A stretch of DNA of 64,000 nucleotides from Liopterus haemorrhoidalis (Eukaryota; Arthropoda; Insecta; Coleoptera; Dytiscidae). Positions 33,961-45,579 of this stretch are shown here, one piece after another. The notes beneath the pieces were generated by a model, which searched no databases, was not told the DNA's origin, and saw only the letters and a list, made by a program, of their open reading frames with translations. A program made the translations under genes and the position numbers. Position 1 is the first letter of the stretch. The number at the start of each line of letters is the position of its first letter. Location: positions 12,686,279-12,750,278 of the forward strand of contig OZ020622.1 in the NCBI GenBank assembly GCA_963971575.1, in the 5' to 3' direction.

Positions 33961-34839
33961 AAGAACTTAAGAAAAGGTAGTCATTGATAGACGAAGACGA
34001 TTATTCTATTTTTATTATATTATTCTGCTTCGTACTGTTACTTTATTCTTTGTGGAAAACAGTTTTTTTGTGAAAAATTGTAATAGGAGTTTTAAAAATT
34101 GCTTGGTATTATTTTCGTATTTTCCTTATCGTAATATCATCAGATGTGATTACAGCTGTTCGTGACATAATAAATAGTTAGAAAATTTTCAATTGATTAA
34201 GTATTTCCATTAACCAGCTCTATTATACTACATGTCTGTTCAACACTGTTCTTAATGATTTCCATCAGAACTTTTCAAATTTGTTGAAAACTTGTCTTAG
34301 GCAATATTGAACACATCACGTTTGGATTACTCAACGTCTTACATTGCTTCTTTTTTAATTACCTTCTTGTTTTTTGTTACTTCCTAATATTTCTTTAACC
34401 TTCTTTCAAAATGAACATTGGACGAACTTGGAAAACAATTTATTATGTGAACGCAGGCGTACGACAGGGTAGACGTTATCATTTCTTATTCAATTTAATA
34501 TAAGACTTGATAACATCAAGAGTTGTGCAAGGAAAACAAAGTATTAAGATGAAGATTTCATGATAGGCTAGAACAGAACTTCTAAAACTCTAGGTCGGCT
34601 CCTCTTAGAGATCAGGAAATCTTGTAAGGGGAACCATGAAACTGTAGTCTCAAAAAATAGTATCCACTAATGAAAACTTTTTTCGTTGAGGGGTCACGTG
34701 TTTTTCCCATGGGTACCTTACCATTAACAATTTGGAGAAGCACTGGACTGACAAACCAACACTATGGGGATGTTTTTTTTTTTTTTTCTAATAGCCTACT
34801 CGTTCAATAATATGTAGGCATAATTAACTAAATTATGCA
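33961..34839. other. unassigned AT-rich DNA
   Basis: Contains a T-run of about 20 at 34769-34788. No gene or element boundary was recognised. Confidence 0.5.
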
Positions 34840-35422
34840 AAACTTATGCAAAATTTCAGCAGGCCTACGAAGACAGGGTTTTGTCAAAGACCCAGGTTTT
34901 TTGCTGGTTTAAGGCATTTTCAGAAGAAGAAGAGTTGATTGAAGATGAATCATGCACCGGATGGCCTTAATCTTCAAGAAACGATGAAAATGTCGACAGA
35001 ATCCGGGATCTTGTGCGTTCAGATCGTCGGTTAACAGTTAGAATGATCGGGGAAGAGTTTAATTTGACTCACACTATCGTTCATCAAATTTTGATCAACG
35101 AATTGAGGATGAGAAAAATCTATAAACGAGTTTTTGGTCAGTATAAACATTCCTATGACTCTTTAGCCCCTTTATTCGCCTGACTTGAGTCCTTGTGACT
35201 TTTTCTTCTTCCCGAGGTTGAAAAATCACCTCCAGGGACGTCATTTTGGGACAGCTGAAAGTTATTCCAGTATCCGAGTTCCAGCACTGTTATGAGGATT
35301 GAAAGCCGTCTCCAGTGCTTTGTGACTTCCCAGGGAAGTTGAGGGAGACAATATTGAATTGTAATTCTATTCGAATAAACGATAAAAAAAAATCAGTCCG
35401 GTTACTTAATTTACACACCTCT
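34840..35422 (+). mobile_element. mariner remnant, 5' truncated and internally deleted
   Basis: The plus strand encodes FQQAYEDRVLSKTQVF, then DENVDRIRDLVRSDRR, then MIGEEFNLTHTIVHQI. It jumps to SPLFA*LESL-type remains of the PDL...PCDFFF block (about 35190) and the C-terminus near 35330. The right end GTCCGGTTACTTAATTTACA-CACCTC is next to TA (35423-35424). It belongs to the same family as 54044-55154. It lacks the left TIR and carries several stops. Confidence 0.75.
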
Positions 35423-35424
35423 TA

Positions 35425-35997
35425 ATATTGTGGCTACCTTGGCGTCAATAACTGCCTGTAAGCGCTGAGGCATACGTTTTTTTGGAAATATTTTGATTCA
35501 ACAGTATTTATTATTTTTAGTTGCTGCTTATAAATGAATTTGAACCATAATTTTTCTACGGTTTGGTTAAACATACAGAAACCAGGATCAATAAGCCAAC
35601 CCCTTTATTTATATTCATATCCTTCCATACTATTAGCATTCTAGTTCTTCGTACTTTGAATTCTATTTTCCATATCAACGCATTTTCTCAATAAATTTTC
35701 TTTTAACACGATAAAAATTTTCCGGCACATTCAATCTAGTTAAATGCGTTTTTTCCATAAGTTTGTATTAAAATATTCTGAAAAGTTTCCCCCATTTGTT
35801 TATGAAGTGTTTTCATCCAAACATTTACTTTATCTACGATTTTTTTCCTTTCAATTTTGTGAGAATCATTTTGTTAAATATTGACCGAAGATTTTATGTC
35901 ACTTTATTGTATAAACAATAATTTTTATTGAAGAAGGTGTGGCTCTAAGAAAATAATATTGGTCTTAATAAAACACGTTGGGAAACTTAAAAAGGGT
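35425..35997. other. unassigned AT-rich DNA
   Basis: No feature was recognised. Confidence 0.5.
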
Positions 35998-36315
35998 TAT
36001 TTATATATTTATTTATCCTGAGTTGAAAAAGGGACATGCCCAACACAACAACTACATTAAAAAAACAATATACAAAATTTAAACAAGTGTTAAACAAAGT
36101 ATAAGTAAAACAAGAAAATAAAACTGATTGACTAACAATTAATAAAATTAAAAATTACAAAAAAAAGAAAATAAATAAAAATAGTTAAAAAATGTTTTAC
36201 AATGTGACAAATTAAGATTAAAATTAAAATTAATATTAGTTAAAATTAAATGCTTTAAATGAAAAATTAAGATAAACTAGGGACACAATTATGTAGGTAG
36301 TAGTAGACTATATAA

Positions 36316-37272
36316 TGCCGGGTTTACATTGGTAGAGTAAAAGAGCTAGTAACTAGCGCAAGTACTACGCGCTTTACTCTACTATCTTATTTTCAGGATA
36401 GTAGGTGTTCATACGCAATTGACATACATATCTTATTTTCTGGACAGTAAGTGTCAAAACACATTTGACATCTTCACTGTGATTTTGTAGTGAAATTATC
36501 TTTTTGCAAAAAATAGTTTATGAATGTGGATATACATCGTCGCCGGCGTTATGCCATTAAAAAAATGGTATTTTGAATTACATCATTTCTTGTGGAGGAA
36601 ATAATTGATTGTTTTATTGAAGTAATCGGTACAGAATATAAGCCAAAACGAAAATGGGTTAAAAAAAGGATTGATAGAAGAACTACCCATGGCGCATCAG
36701 TTCTTCTATTTCGTGAATTAGCCGTGGAAGATCAAAAAGAGTACAGACTGTGTTTAAGAATGACACCAGATGATTTTAATAGGCTATTAAATTTAGTTAG
36801 TCCATTAATACAACGAACTGATACACTAATAAGGGATGCGATTCCATCAAAAATAAAATTGGAATTAACGCTTTATTTCCTAGCCACAGGAAATAGTTAT
36901 TGTAGTCTACAACATCTTTTTCGTGTATCAAAGGCAGTTATTTCACAGATGATTTCAAAAATCATCAATTAATAAATCAATGTTACGCAATTTATGTAAA
37001 TAAATTGTAACTTACCTGATATGTTTTTTTTTTTTCTATTTGTTACGACAGGTTACCGCTTGCCGCCAATTTGAAATTAATCAATTTTGCGTAGTGGGGG
37101 AAAAGACAGTAGCTAGTAAATACGTCAACGAACTAGCTGCTATCCTAGCCCAATTACTAGAAGCTAGTATTCTACTAGTCACATTGTCAACTGTTTACAC
37201 AGGGATAGTAACTAGTTTCTAGTTACTTGCGCTAGTTACTAGCTCTTTTACTCTACCAATGTAAACCCGGCA
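36316..37272 (+). mobile_element. PIF/Harbinger element, internally deleted
   Basis: The termini TGCCGGGTTTACATTGGTAG and the exact complement are flanked by TAA (36313-36315, 37273-37275). The TIR homology runs about 50 bp into runs of CTAGTAACTAG-like motifs. It encodes the N-terminal part of a HARBI1-like transposase (36592-36972). The remaining interior (37040-37220) is mostly subterminal ACTAGC motifs. At 957 bp it is far short of an autonomous Harbinger (usually above 3 kb with a second MYB-like gene). Confidence 0.9.
36592..36972 (+). pseudogene. HARBI1-like transposase, N-terminal part only
   Basis: An open frame runs from about 36577 to the stop at 36972. No in-frame ATG precedes the conserved region, and the first Met of the conserved block is in MTPDDFNRLLNLVSP. 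It contains EYRLCLRMTPDDFNRLL, IPSKIKLELTLYFLATGNSY and FRVSKAVISQMISKII. This matches the helix-turn-helix N-terminus of PIF/Harbinger nucleases (x-L-A-T-G-x-S-Y ... F-x-V-S-x-x-x-I-S-x-I-I). The DDE nuclease domain is deleted. It could only act as a DNA-binding peptide, if translated at all. Confidence 0.85.
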
Positions 37273-37835
37273 TAAATATCTGTTTATATAAATCACACGA
37301 AGGCGACGCTTTAATATTTTTAAATTTGTTGAAAAGTGTCTATTATCATCGGTGCATTATTTAAAGAGCTAGTAAGACAAAAAAGTGGTGATTTTGACCA
37401 TGGTTACTCCGAGCAAAAGATTGGTGAATTAAATATTTAATTCGCAGGGTAGGAATTGGCGCATTTAGACTGATTTTAGACAACAGCTCCATACAGTTAA
37501 TTTTATTGGCTAGTGTTTTTAAAATTAAGCAGATATCAGTGCTTACTCGTCTGTCATAGAGACTCATCATGTTGAAATTGGCACATTGCGTTAGATACAA
37601 TTTTCTGCAAATTGGGTGACGTCTTAGTAAATGCGAAATGAATTTGTTTTGTAATGACTCAAGCCTGTTAATGAATATGTGATATTGAGGATTCCATATC
37701 ACGCTACAATAATTTAGGTGACTAAGCACAAAGCCATTATATAATTTAATAGAAGTTAAAGAGTCTTTGAATTTACTGCAAGTTCTCAACACAAAGCCTA
37801 AATTTTTATATGATTTTTTAATTATATAATTTATA

Positions 37836-38713
37836 CGAGGTCTGTTCAAAAAGTATCGCGAATTTTGAATTTCCGCGGGATACGTATTTCGATTTTTTTG
37901 TGGCGTTATGTTGGTACTCATGTCTATCACGTATGCCGACAAGTTCGGCCATTTTGAATGTTCAGTTAATATTTGACAGTTGCTTTGCTTGCACGTGTTT
38001 TGACTCGTCTTCGATTTTTGCCTATACCATCAAATGGATCAAAGAATCTGTATCAAATTTTGTGTGAAAAACAAAATTAAGTGCGCGGACGCACTCCGAA
38101 TGTTGACTGTGGCATTGGTGAAGCTACCTTGAATCGAAGCAACGTTTATCGGTGGTACAAAATGTTCTCAGAGAGCCGAGAAGATGTGAAGACGAAGAGC
38201 ATGCCGGACGCCCGAGCACGTCAACAACAGACGAAAACATTGATGAAGTGAAGAAATAGTACTGGCCAATCATCGAATCACCGTTAAGTTTCTGAGGACC
38301 TAAACATATCGATTGGCTCGTACCATTCGATTTTTACCAATGATTTGGGTATGAGACTGCCCACACATCATTTCTTGTGCGCGAATTTTTTGCCAAAAAC
38401 AACACACTAATAATGCCGCAACCACCGTATTCCCCAGATCTGCCCCCCTGTGACTTTTTCTTGTTTCCGAAACTGACGATGAAAGGACGACGCTACGCTA
38501 CGAGTGAGGAGATAAAGACGGCATCGAAGGAGGAGCTGAACAAGATCACAAAAAATAATTTTTTCAAGTGCTTCGAAGATTGGAAAAAACGTTGGCACAA
38601 GTGTATAATATCTGGTGGGGATTACTTTGAAGGGGACAAAATAGATATTCATGAATAAATAAATAAATTTTGAAATAATACAAAAATTCGCGATACTTTT
38701 TAAACAGACCTCA
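37836..38713 (+). mobile_element. mariner family M1, copy 1, internally deleted
   Basis: CGAGGTCTGTTCAAAAAGTA at the left and its complement at the right (outermost G changed to A), flanked by TA (37834-37835, 38714-38715). The N-terminus MDQRICIKFCVKNKIK starts near 38034 but is frame-shifted and stopped. The C-terminal frame 38377-38658 is intact: PQPPYSPDLPPCDFFLFPKL (third catalytic Asp), then KEELNKITKNNFFKCFEDWK and the end GGDYFEGDKIDIHE. The deletion removes the first two catalytic Asp. It lies inside the LINE RT. Confidence 0.88.
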
Positions 38714-39085
38714 TATGTGTATTAAAAATTAACTTTTTGTCAAAATATACTCCCATATTTTTAAAAGTTGTTACAGTTTGGACATGGCTGGCATCTAATA
38801 CATAGTTATATTTATATATATTCCGATTTTGAGTGAATATTATTTGATAGCATTTGGAGTAATTTAATTCTAATTTATTTAATAGGCAGTAGTAGTGAAG
38901 TCTATCAAGATCTGATTGCATTAAAATTGAGTCCTGCAATGAAGTTATTTTTCTGAAAATTTTTAAATCGTCTGCATATAGCAGTATTTTAGAGTGAATG
39001 TTTAATATCATTTATAAAAAATAGAGTAAATAAAGGACCTAAATGGAAGCCTTGAGGCACACCAGAGTTAAATGTAAGACCTGTT

Positions 39086-39479
39086 CTTTGTTATTTGGTT
39101 CCAATAGAAGAAAAACGAATTGTCTCTTTAATTAAAGTTTGCTACTTCCCCCTGTTCTGTTTCTTACGAAGGACCGATTCTAGAGGCTCATTAAGTACGT
39201 TGTCTCTACGTCGAAGCCATCGTTGTGGTGGTTTTCTTCGCCTTCATTTGCTGTTTGGTTTACTTCGAATAATGGTTTTGTTGATATTGACTTACGTATG
39301 ATGTGACTAAAGAAAACATATGTAGACGCCTTCACATAGATAAATCTCAAGTTATAACTCATTTAAACAAATATTTTATAAAGGAATCTGGTGTTGCAAT
39401 TGTAGTTCATTGTACCTTTTCAGCTTATTTTAGCACATTCCTTAGTAACAAAGTGCACGATATTGCGACATTTCCTCAA
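39086..39479. other. unassigned DNA
   Basis: Possibly further 5' LINE sequence, but I find no motif in any minus-strand frame. Confidence 0.4.
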
Positions 39480-39481
39480 TA

Positions 39482-40401
39482 ATAGGGGATACGCATAAAA
39501 TTTGTATTTCCTTAAAACTACATTATTTTGATATGTTAATGTTAGTTATGTCACCTAACAAAACAAAAATCACATTTTAATTAACATTATAGCCAAATTT
39601 TTTAATTAAAATATTGTAAATTTGAAATATTCCGAGCACGGGGCGAAGGTTGCCGAGTAGAAACGACTGAGTATGACGTCAAACGATAGGGTTTTCACAT
39701 CACAGATACAGACAGCTACAACATAATCTTCACACGTGTGTGTATTGTATTGTTCGAGAGTTTTGTATTTGTTTTTAAACAATTTTTCACGTATTTACTA
39801 TTAAAATGGCAGATAAAGATTTTGTTAGGGCTCAGAGTGATAATTTACCCAACATTGATGCATTTATGCACACAACATAAAGTTTACTTTTTTCTGAAAT
39901 ATCGGTTTTATTTCGCCTCATAGTTTTCAGCCACAAATTTCGCCTTTTCTGTTGTTTTTTGTTGTATTTCTAGTTGAACTAATTGTGCACATCGGTACTG
40001 AACAATATTTTCGATAATGTTTCGAAGTACTGGGACCTGGATATTCCATATTTTAATATAAAATTTAATTCGGTAAACATGTATAAATTGTTTTTATAGA
40101 ATTAAACTTTATTTTAATTAAAATCACTCTCCTTTACATAACCTATAAAAGTTACACAAACAAATAATTCACAACAGACTATGTTCGCTGCATAAACAAC
40201 CGTTCGCTGGATTGGCTAGTAGTCTCATGCGTCAGTTAGAAAGGATTATGACGTCACACGTCGTTTTCGCGCGCTACATACATTTTTGATTTTTTAAAGC
40301 CTTCAAATTAAAAAAAAAAAAATTAAAAACTGTTTTTTATGTTTATATACAACAAGAGGAATATAATAAAAAAATAAAAAAAAATCATGCCTATCCCCTA
40401 T
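39482..40401. mobile_element. TIR element of unknown superfamily
   Basis: ATAGGGGATACGCATAAAAT at the left and the complement of ATAGGGGATAGGCATGATTT at the right (one mismatch in the first 15). The target duplication is unresolved. TGACGTCA-type motifs occur near both ends (39673, 40249). A short frame at 39806-39880 encodes MADKDFVRAQSDNLPNIDAF and a few more residues before a stop. This looks like the truncated start of a longer gene, so the element is probably a deletion derivative. Confidence 0.55.
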
Positions 40402-41383
40402 TGCAAACATTACACATTCTGTACTACCAATTACTAATAATGCAAATCGTACAATTGTAAATATGTATAAATATTGTAAAATATTAGAAATCAATCTTAG
40501 TAAAATATTAGTCTTAGTTGAATCTCGGTCTTCTCACTATCCTTCGGGATACAACACTAGATATAATATAATATTAAAATATCTATATACAATATATTTT
40601 TCTTTGTTTCTAGAGATAAAAAATGGTGGTAATCTCAACTGGAATAGACCCAATATTTCCAGTCACCGATATTTCCTTATTTGAAACAAAATAAAACCAA
40701 TATTTTCCATCTTACAAGTCACCTTCCAACCCCATCTCATTTTATACAAAAAACAATATTTTTCAATTTACCCAAAACCCTTTCAATCGCGAAACAAATG
40801 TTAAGCTTAAAAAAATAAGAAAACTCAGAGTTAAAACATAACCAAAATCTCGTGACTTGACAGTTGCTATTATTTCGTTTTATCAGGGGGTTTCTTCTTA
40901 AACGAGCCACTTAGTAAACTGAATCAATTGAAGATATTGTGAGAACGGGCCTAGGATATCAAGAGAGCTATTTATCATCGTTACCGGTGGACCAAATACC
41001 ACGCAAGCGTACTCTAATGCATAAAATACGAGTGGTAAACCTGTGACAAATAACTGATTGATATTGGCAACACTGTATCGATATCAGCTAGAAAGGATTG
41101 GGTTTACTTCAGCTAAAAGCTGATATATAACTGCATTATATTCAAATACAAATATAAAAGCAGGTTTTATATTTGTTTTGGACTAGAATAAAAATTTAGC
41201 TGAGAAATATGTTTATAATCTAATTGGTTTCCTCTTTGTACTTAATTAGTTCATAATTTCATAATTTTTATTTTCTGTCTTTATTCGTGGTGTTAATACT
41301 GTCGCCATCGAAGTTATTTAGCGATTTTTGTTTTAAATGTTCGCAAAACTTTGTCAGATTTATGTATTTTTATTGGTGGGAAC
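40402..41383. other. unassigned AT-rich DNA
   Basis: No element boundary or coding motif was seen. Confidence 0.45.
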
Positions 41384-41448
41384 AGTGGTGATTCGTCAGG
41401 GGAGGGGCAACAGAGGCTCTGCCGCCATTTTTTTTGATAATATATAGT
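41384..41448 (+). mobile_element. hAT terminal fragment
   Basis: CAGTGGTGATTCGTCAGGGG then GGGGCAACAGAGGC resembles hAT left ends. It is cut after 65 bp by the Tc1-like element. No partner end was found. Confidence 0.35.
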
Positions 41449-41450
41449 AT

Positions 41451-42427
41451 ACAGTGTGTTTGTTAGAAACGGGGCAACCCGAAAATCTCCTTTATTTGTA
41501 AAAATACAAAAAATCTTCAGAACAAAAGTTAAACTAGACAAAAAGGCCCATCTAAAGGTTACTATAAGAATTCTGAGGCACTTCCGGTTTCACCGGAAAT
41601 GATGTCAACTTTTGATCTAGCATAGGGAATCGATAATTTTATATTTTTCTCCTAAAAGTACATTAAATTAGCTTTACAATGATACCAAAAAATCATATTT
41701 TTATGTTAATCATTTCAAAATGGCTACCATTTATTTACAAAATAATAATCAACATAAGTTTTACAAAGTTGAACGTAGCAAGCTTTGAAAACAATAAAAA
41801 AAAAAACAAAATATCTCTAAAATAAACTATTTGACTACTTTACAAAATTTTGATCGAACATTTGTTTTTTTTTTTTGTAAAATAATTGTAAAAAGTAATA
41901 GTTTTTTTTTTTAAATACGTCGTCATCTGAACTATCGCTGTCATTTCTTGTATTTATTATTATTGGATTAATATCATCAACAATCCTTTCCCTTTCCCAC
42001 CATTCATTTATGAAATTTTCGATTTTTTTAACATATTTTGCCCAAGTTTCACAATTAATTTGATCACAGGCTACTTGCCCCTTTTTAAAAACTTCGTTAT
42101 CACTATATCCGTTTTGACCAATATGTCCATCAAAATAATTTTTCGTTATACCCCAAATTAGTTCAATGGGGTTAAACTGGCAGTGATAAGGAGGTAATCT
42201 TAGTACTTCATGACCATACGTTTGTGCCAATGTATCAATAAAATAAACTGGTTCAGATTTTAATTTCCTTCGTTTTCTCGTGATTTTGTTAGTGAGACGT
42301 TCAGATTTATTACATTTTATAATTCTACAAATTGTTGATTCAGAAATCTTTAAGGCAGCTGCTACTCTTTGACGGACACAAGATAGAGAAATAAGTAGCC
42401 CATTGTTCTCTTTTTCGGAACTAAAAT
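41451..42427 (-). mobile_element. Tc1/IS630-type element with deleted transposase
   Basis: The left terminus CAGTGTGTTTGTTAGAAAC follows TA (41449-41450). The minus strand from about 42425 encodes an HTH region (RVAAALKISESTICRIIK) and runs in frame to LAQTYGHEVLRLPPYHCQFN-PIELIWG (about 42225-42140), then an acidic C-terminus ending at 41835. P-P-Y-x-x-x-x-N-P-I-E-x-x-W holds the terminal Glu of a DDE triad. The first two catalytic Asp are absent because HTH and C-terminal parts are directly joined. The right TIR is lost where the MITE X copy begins. Confidence 0.7.
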
Positions 42428-42628
42428 ATTCCAGCAGATTTAAAATTTAAGTTTGTGAATTTAATAATTGGCCGCAAGTTCTATTAATTAATATTATTAA
42501 CAGACACTGACAGCTAATACAAATAACAAAAAACATTTTTAAAATCGCTGTAAAATGGTAACTAGATTATTATATGAATGCACTACTTGATACATACATG
42601 TAACAGTCACCTATCAGCAATCCGACTA
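42428..42628. mobile_element. MITE family X, right half
   Basis: It matches 31495-31697 almost base for base (for example ATGGTAACTAGATTATTATA) and ends CAGCAATCCGACTA before TA. The left half is missing at the junction with the Tc1-like element. Confidence 0.75.
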
Positions 42629-42720
42629 TAAGCAATATATTTTCTAATTTTTTAATATCCCTAGACTTTTCCGATCTGTGTATACTTATATGTGTGTGTG
42701 TTTTTGTTTCCATAGTCATA

Positions 42721-43035
42721 TTGGTGAAATAAAAAATTAATTCATGGGACGTTTCGCATTTTATTTTTATTTCAGTAAATGCTTCTTCAGCTAACTGCAT
42801 ATCACAGCAGTTATCATTAAAGCCTGGTTTACAATAAGCCCATAGCATAACTGCATATGCATTAAACAATAGATTTGACCCTTCAAAACATCTGTTTGTA
42901 ATAAACAGAACAAAGAGAGTAGTGTAATTTTTATGCTTATGTTCCATAACATATCTATTATAAACCAGGCTTAACAGTGAATAATGTTGTGGAAGGTAAT
43001 GTATGTACCAATCCTTAGTAAATACGAGGTTAGAA
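42721..43035 (+). repeat. dispersed repeat R1, copy 2, split by a MITE
   Basis: The same repeat as 763-905. A Harbinger MITE (42821-42971) interrupts it between GCAGTTATCAT and CAGTGAATAATGTTGTGGAA. Confidence 0.75.
42821..42971. mobile_element. PIF/Harbinger MITE, 151 bp
   Basis: AGCCTGGTTTACAATAAG and CTATTATAAACCAGGCT are terminal inverted repeats with TAA on both sides (42818-42820, 42972-42974). The terminus resembles the larger Harbinger at 36316 (GCCGGGTTTAC), so it may be mobilised by a related transposase. Minus-strand frame 42570-42947 crosses it by chance. Confidence 0.85.
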
Positions 43036-44260
43036 AGTTAAAAAACATGGAAAATTGTACATAAAAATATAAATTTTGGTAAGAATAGGTAAAATTGTTG
43101 TTACGGTATCAGTATTTGAAAGAAGTAATAATTTAGAACGATGGTAATCCCTCACTCAGGTTGAAGTCTGCCCTGCATTTAACTATCAAAGTAGTTATTA
43201 CACCTTATGTAATTCATTTCTTGGTCCTACGATTTTTAATTCAGTAGTTCAATACCTGAACTTTTTATGAAACATTTTTTTTTCAACTTTTACGATCTAT
43301 ATATTTTTTCATCTGAACAGGGAAAGTCTATCTTCCAGCGTGATAAATTGAATTTTTTTCAACGCTATGACTTCCGGTTTCACTACTTTTCCTTGATGTA
43401 TGTCAATTCCAAAAGTGAATTGATTGTATTTACTTTTTTCTACGTTAGATGTCACCAATCTATTACTTCATTACTCTTTGACAGGTAAATAATTATTTTT
43501 TTCACTTTTATCCTGGTGTTAGGTGGTTTACGAGAGAAAATTCTGCTTTTTTTTCTTGAAAGGTTGATTACGCGATAAAAGAAGGAATGAAAAATTGAGA
43601 TGAGAAATTGATGGTAGACATTCACATACACTTCGAAGAAAAATGTTTAAAAATTATGGTTTATTCTGGATCATTTTCTTTATTAAACTCAATAAAACAA
43701 AAGAACTGGAAGAACTAAAAATTTTATGTAGCATTTGATAGTATAATTTCAGTTCTCTGGGATATTTTATATAATATTTTCTCCACTATATTGTGTCCAA
43801 AGTTTTTCTTGTACAATTGTTTTCTCTATGAACCCATAGGTCAAAGAAAACGAGGAATACCAAAGCTATTTTAGAAGGAAAGATTGAAGAGTCAAATTAG
43901 AAAGACCAAGCCATCAGAGTCAAATGGTGGAAGAAACCGGAGAAGGTCAAATTCCACTTGAAACTGGGTCAGCATTCGGGATGATGACTTTTATGGATGA
44001 CTTAAATGAATAAAATTATATATCATGATTTTTTTTTATTTAAAAAGTTAGTTTTGTTGTATTGCCAACGAAAATATCAATATCTAATGAGATAAATACG
44101 TATAGTGGGATTACGATGAGTAGGATTCTATTCTATCATTACTAATAGTGTGATCCAGTTATTTTATTATAGCTGTTAAATGAGGAGCCGTGCAATTTTC
44201 CCAGATGGACACATTGACCAGGTTCTTGCTCTGCGGAGGACGATCGCAAGGCATGACTCA
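43036..44260. other. unassigned DNA
   Basis: Near 43840 a frame gives GQRKRGIPK, reminiscent of basic C-termini of some LINE proteins, but nothing around it supports a call. No other feature. Confidence 0.35.
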
Positions 44261-45564
44261 CGATCTAGATGTAAAACGTGAAATAAAGCGAATGGACTTT
44301 ATTGGGCGGAATCTCACGCGATTTTAGAATGCTGGAGATAGGACTGGATATATACAGGTTGATGGACTTACCTACTGGTTGAAACATCAGGTAAAAAAGG
44401 CCCTTTGAGATGCTATAGGCTTCGTAATACACCAGGCCTGGATTGGAGAGTTTGGACATACAGCCACGATCGATTTAACAACTCCACATCGTATATTCGC
44501 GAAGACACACGAATGGGAATGCATGCGTAAGATGCATTCACGACAACAACAAATTAACGAAATTAATAGAACAAGTCTAATTCTATCTCTGCTTAAAGAA
44601 GCACGATACTAAGCGCTTAGAAGATGCGGAGCCCGAAATGAACGACTAAAATACACTTAGACACGAGAGTAACGTATATGTAACATACATTCGTGAACAT
44701 AACCTGAGCGATAGGACGCGTACAGGCTAAACTGAGTATAAAAATACTAATACGACACAGTCTGTGGCGTTCGCTCCTAGCCTAAGTAAGGTGGGGTGGC
44801 CAAACAGTCACACAAAATGGTCTTTGCGGCGAAAACTACGAAGGACCACCAGCATAAGGCTGGAATATGGAATGATACAGTGATGTAACACGAAGATGCA
44901 CCGAGTTGAGCACCTGGGAAGCACCTTTTTAAATTTAAATTCAAATGTAAAAAATACACACGTGATTAGTAGACCAGCGTGTGCAAACCAAATTCTACAA
45001 GTTACGGTGCTGATACGATAACTTGCAGATAGAAAAATTAATAAAAATATTAAATTAACAATGAAATTGAGTAAATGTAAAATTGGAATGGACTTACAGT
45101 GTGATGGTTTCAGTCATAAATATGTAGAATATCATTCCCAACTTTACATTACCTGGTACTGGTGTCCCAAAAAACAGGTTCCTGGGTCCTCAAATGGGTT
45201 GGTCAACAGGCGTTGATGCACCGAAAATTAAATGATAACACCAAGTGCGTGAGAAATTACTTAACTCGCGGTAGACGTGTAATTTTAATTAGAAACTTTA
45301 AATAACAATTCGACAGGCGAAGTGCACTGATCACGTCAGTATAAGAGTGATTTGGGTGAAAATAATGTTGAGACCGGCACGTAGTGCTTGTCAACATTTT
45401 TTCTAAACACAAAAAGTTTTTGTGAAATAAATTAAATTAAATTAAATTATTAAAAATACGTGCCTTGCGGGCGCGACAGTCGGTACGAGAATTTAATTTT
45501 AACTGAACTAAAATTAATGTTGAACAGAGAACCCCCCAACCTAAACAATAATAATTCGCGCGAC
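44261..45564. other. unassigned DNA, less AT-rich
   Basis: This is one of the least AT-rich stretches of the window. It has an AAATT microsatellite at about 45431-45452 and GC-rich GGGCGCGACAGTCGG near 45470. It could include part of an LTR or host sequence, but I see no conserved frame, LTR pair or tRNA primer site I can defend. Confidence 0.35.
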
Positions 45565-45579
45565 TGGCGCGAACAATAA

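Larger units (their letters stand above)
35998..39085 (-). mobile_element. LINE (Jockey/CR1-like), 5' truncated, split by two elements
   Basis: The minus strand from 39070 encodes SGVPQGFHLGPLF, a frame shift, then KILLYADDLKIF (catalytic YADD at about 38985), and continues to 38716. A mariner (37836-38713) interrupts it. The frame resumes at 37833 with YKNLGFVLRTCSKF, LSHLNYCSVIWNPQY and a C-terminal region ending at 37361. A Harbinger element (36316-37272) interrupts the 3' UTR, which ends at 35998 with GGATAAATAAATATATAAAT. The host LINE is therefore about 1.25 kb and was hit twice afterwards. Confidence 0.75.

Noticed and set aside
38407..38652. Minus-strand frame opposite mariner M1 (also 59720-60037 on the other copy)
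   Set aside because: Shadow of the transposase C-terminus on the opposite strand.
42570..42947. 125-codon minus-strand frame
   Set aside because: It runs through repeat R1, a Harbinger MITE and MITE X sequence; a chance frame across element boundaries.
44985..45560. Possible LTR and primer-binding site near GGGCGCGACAGTCGG
   Set aside because: No second LTR, no polypurine tract and no clear tRNA complement.
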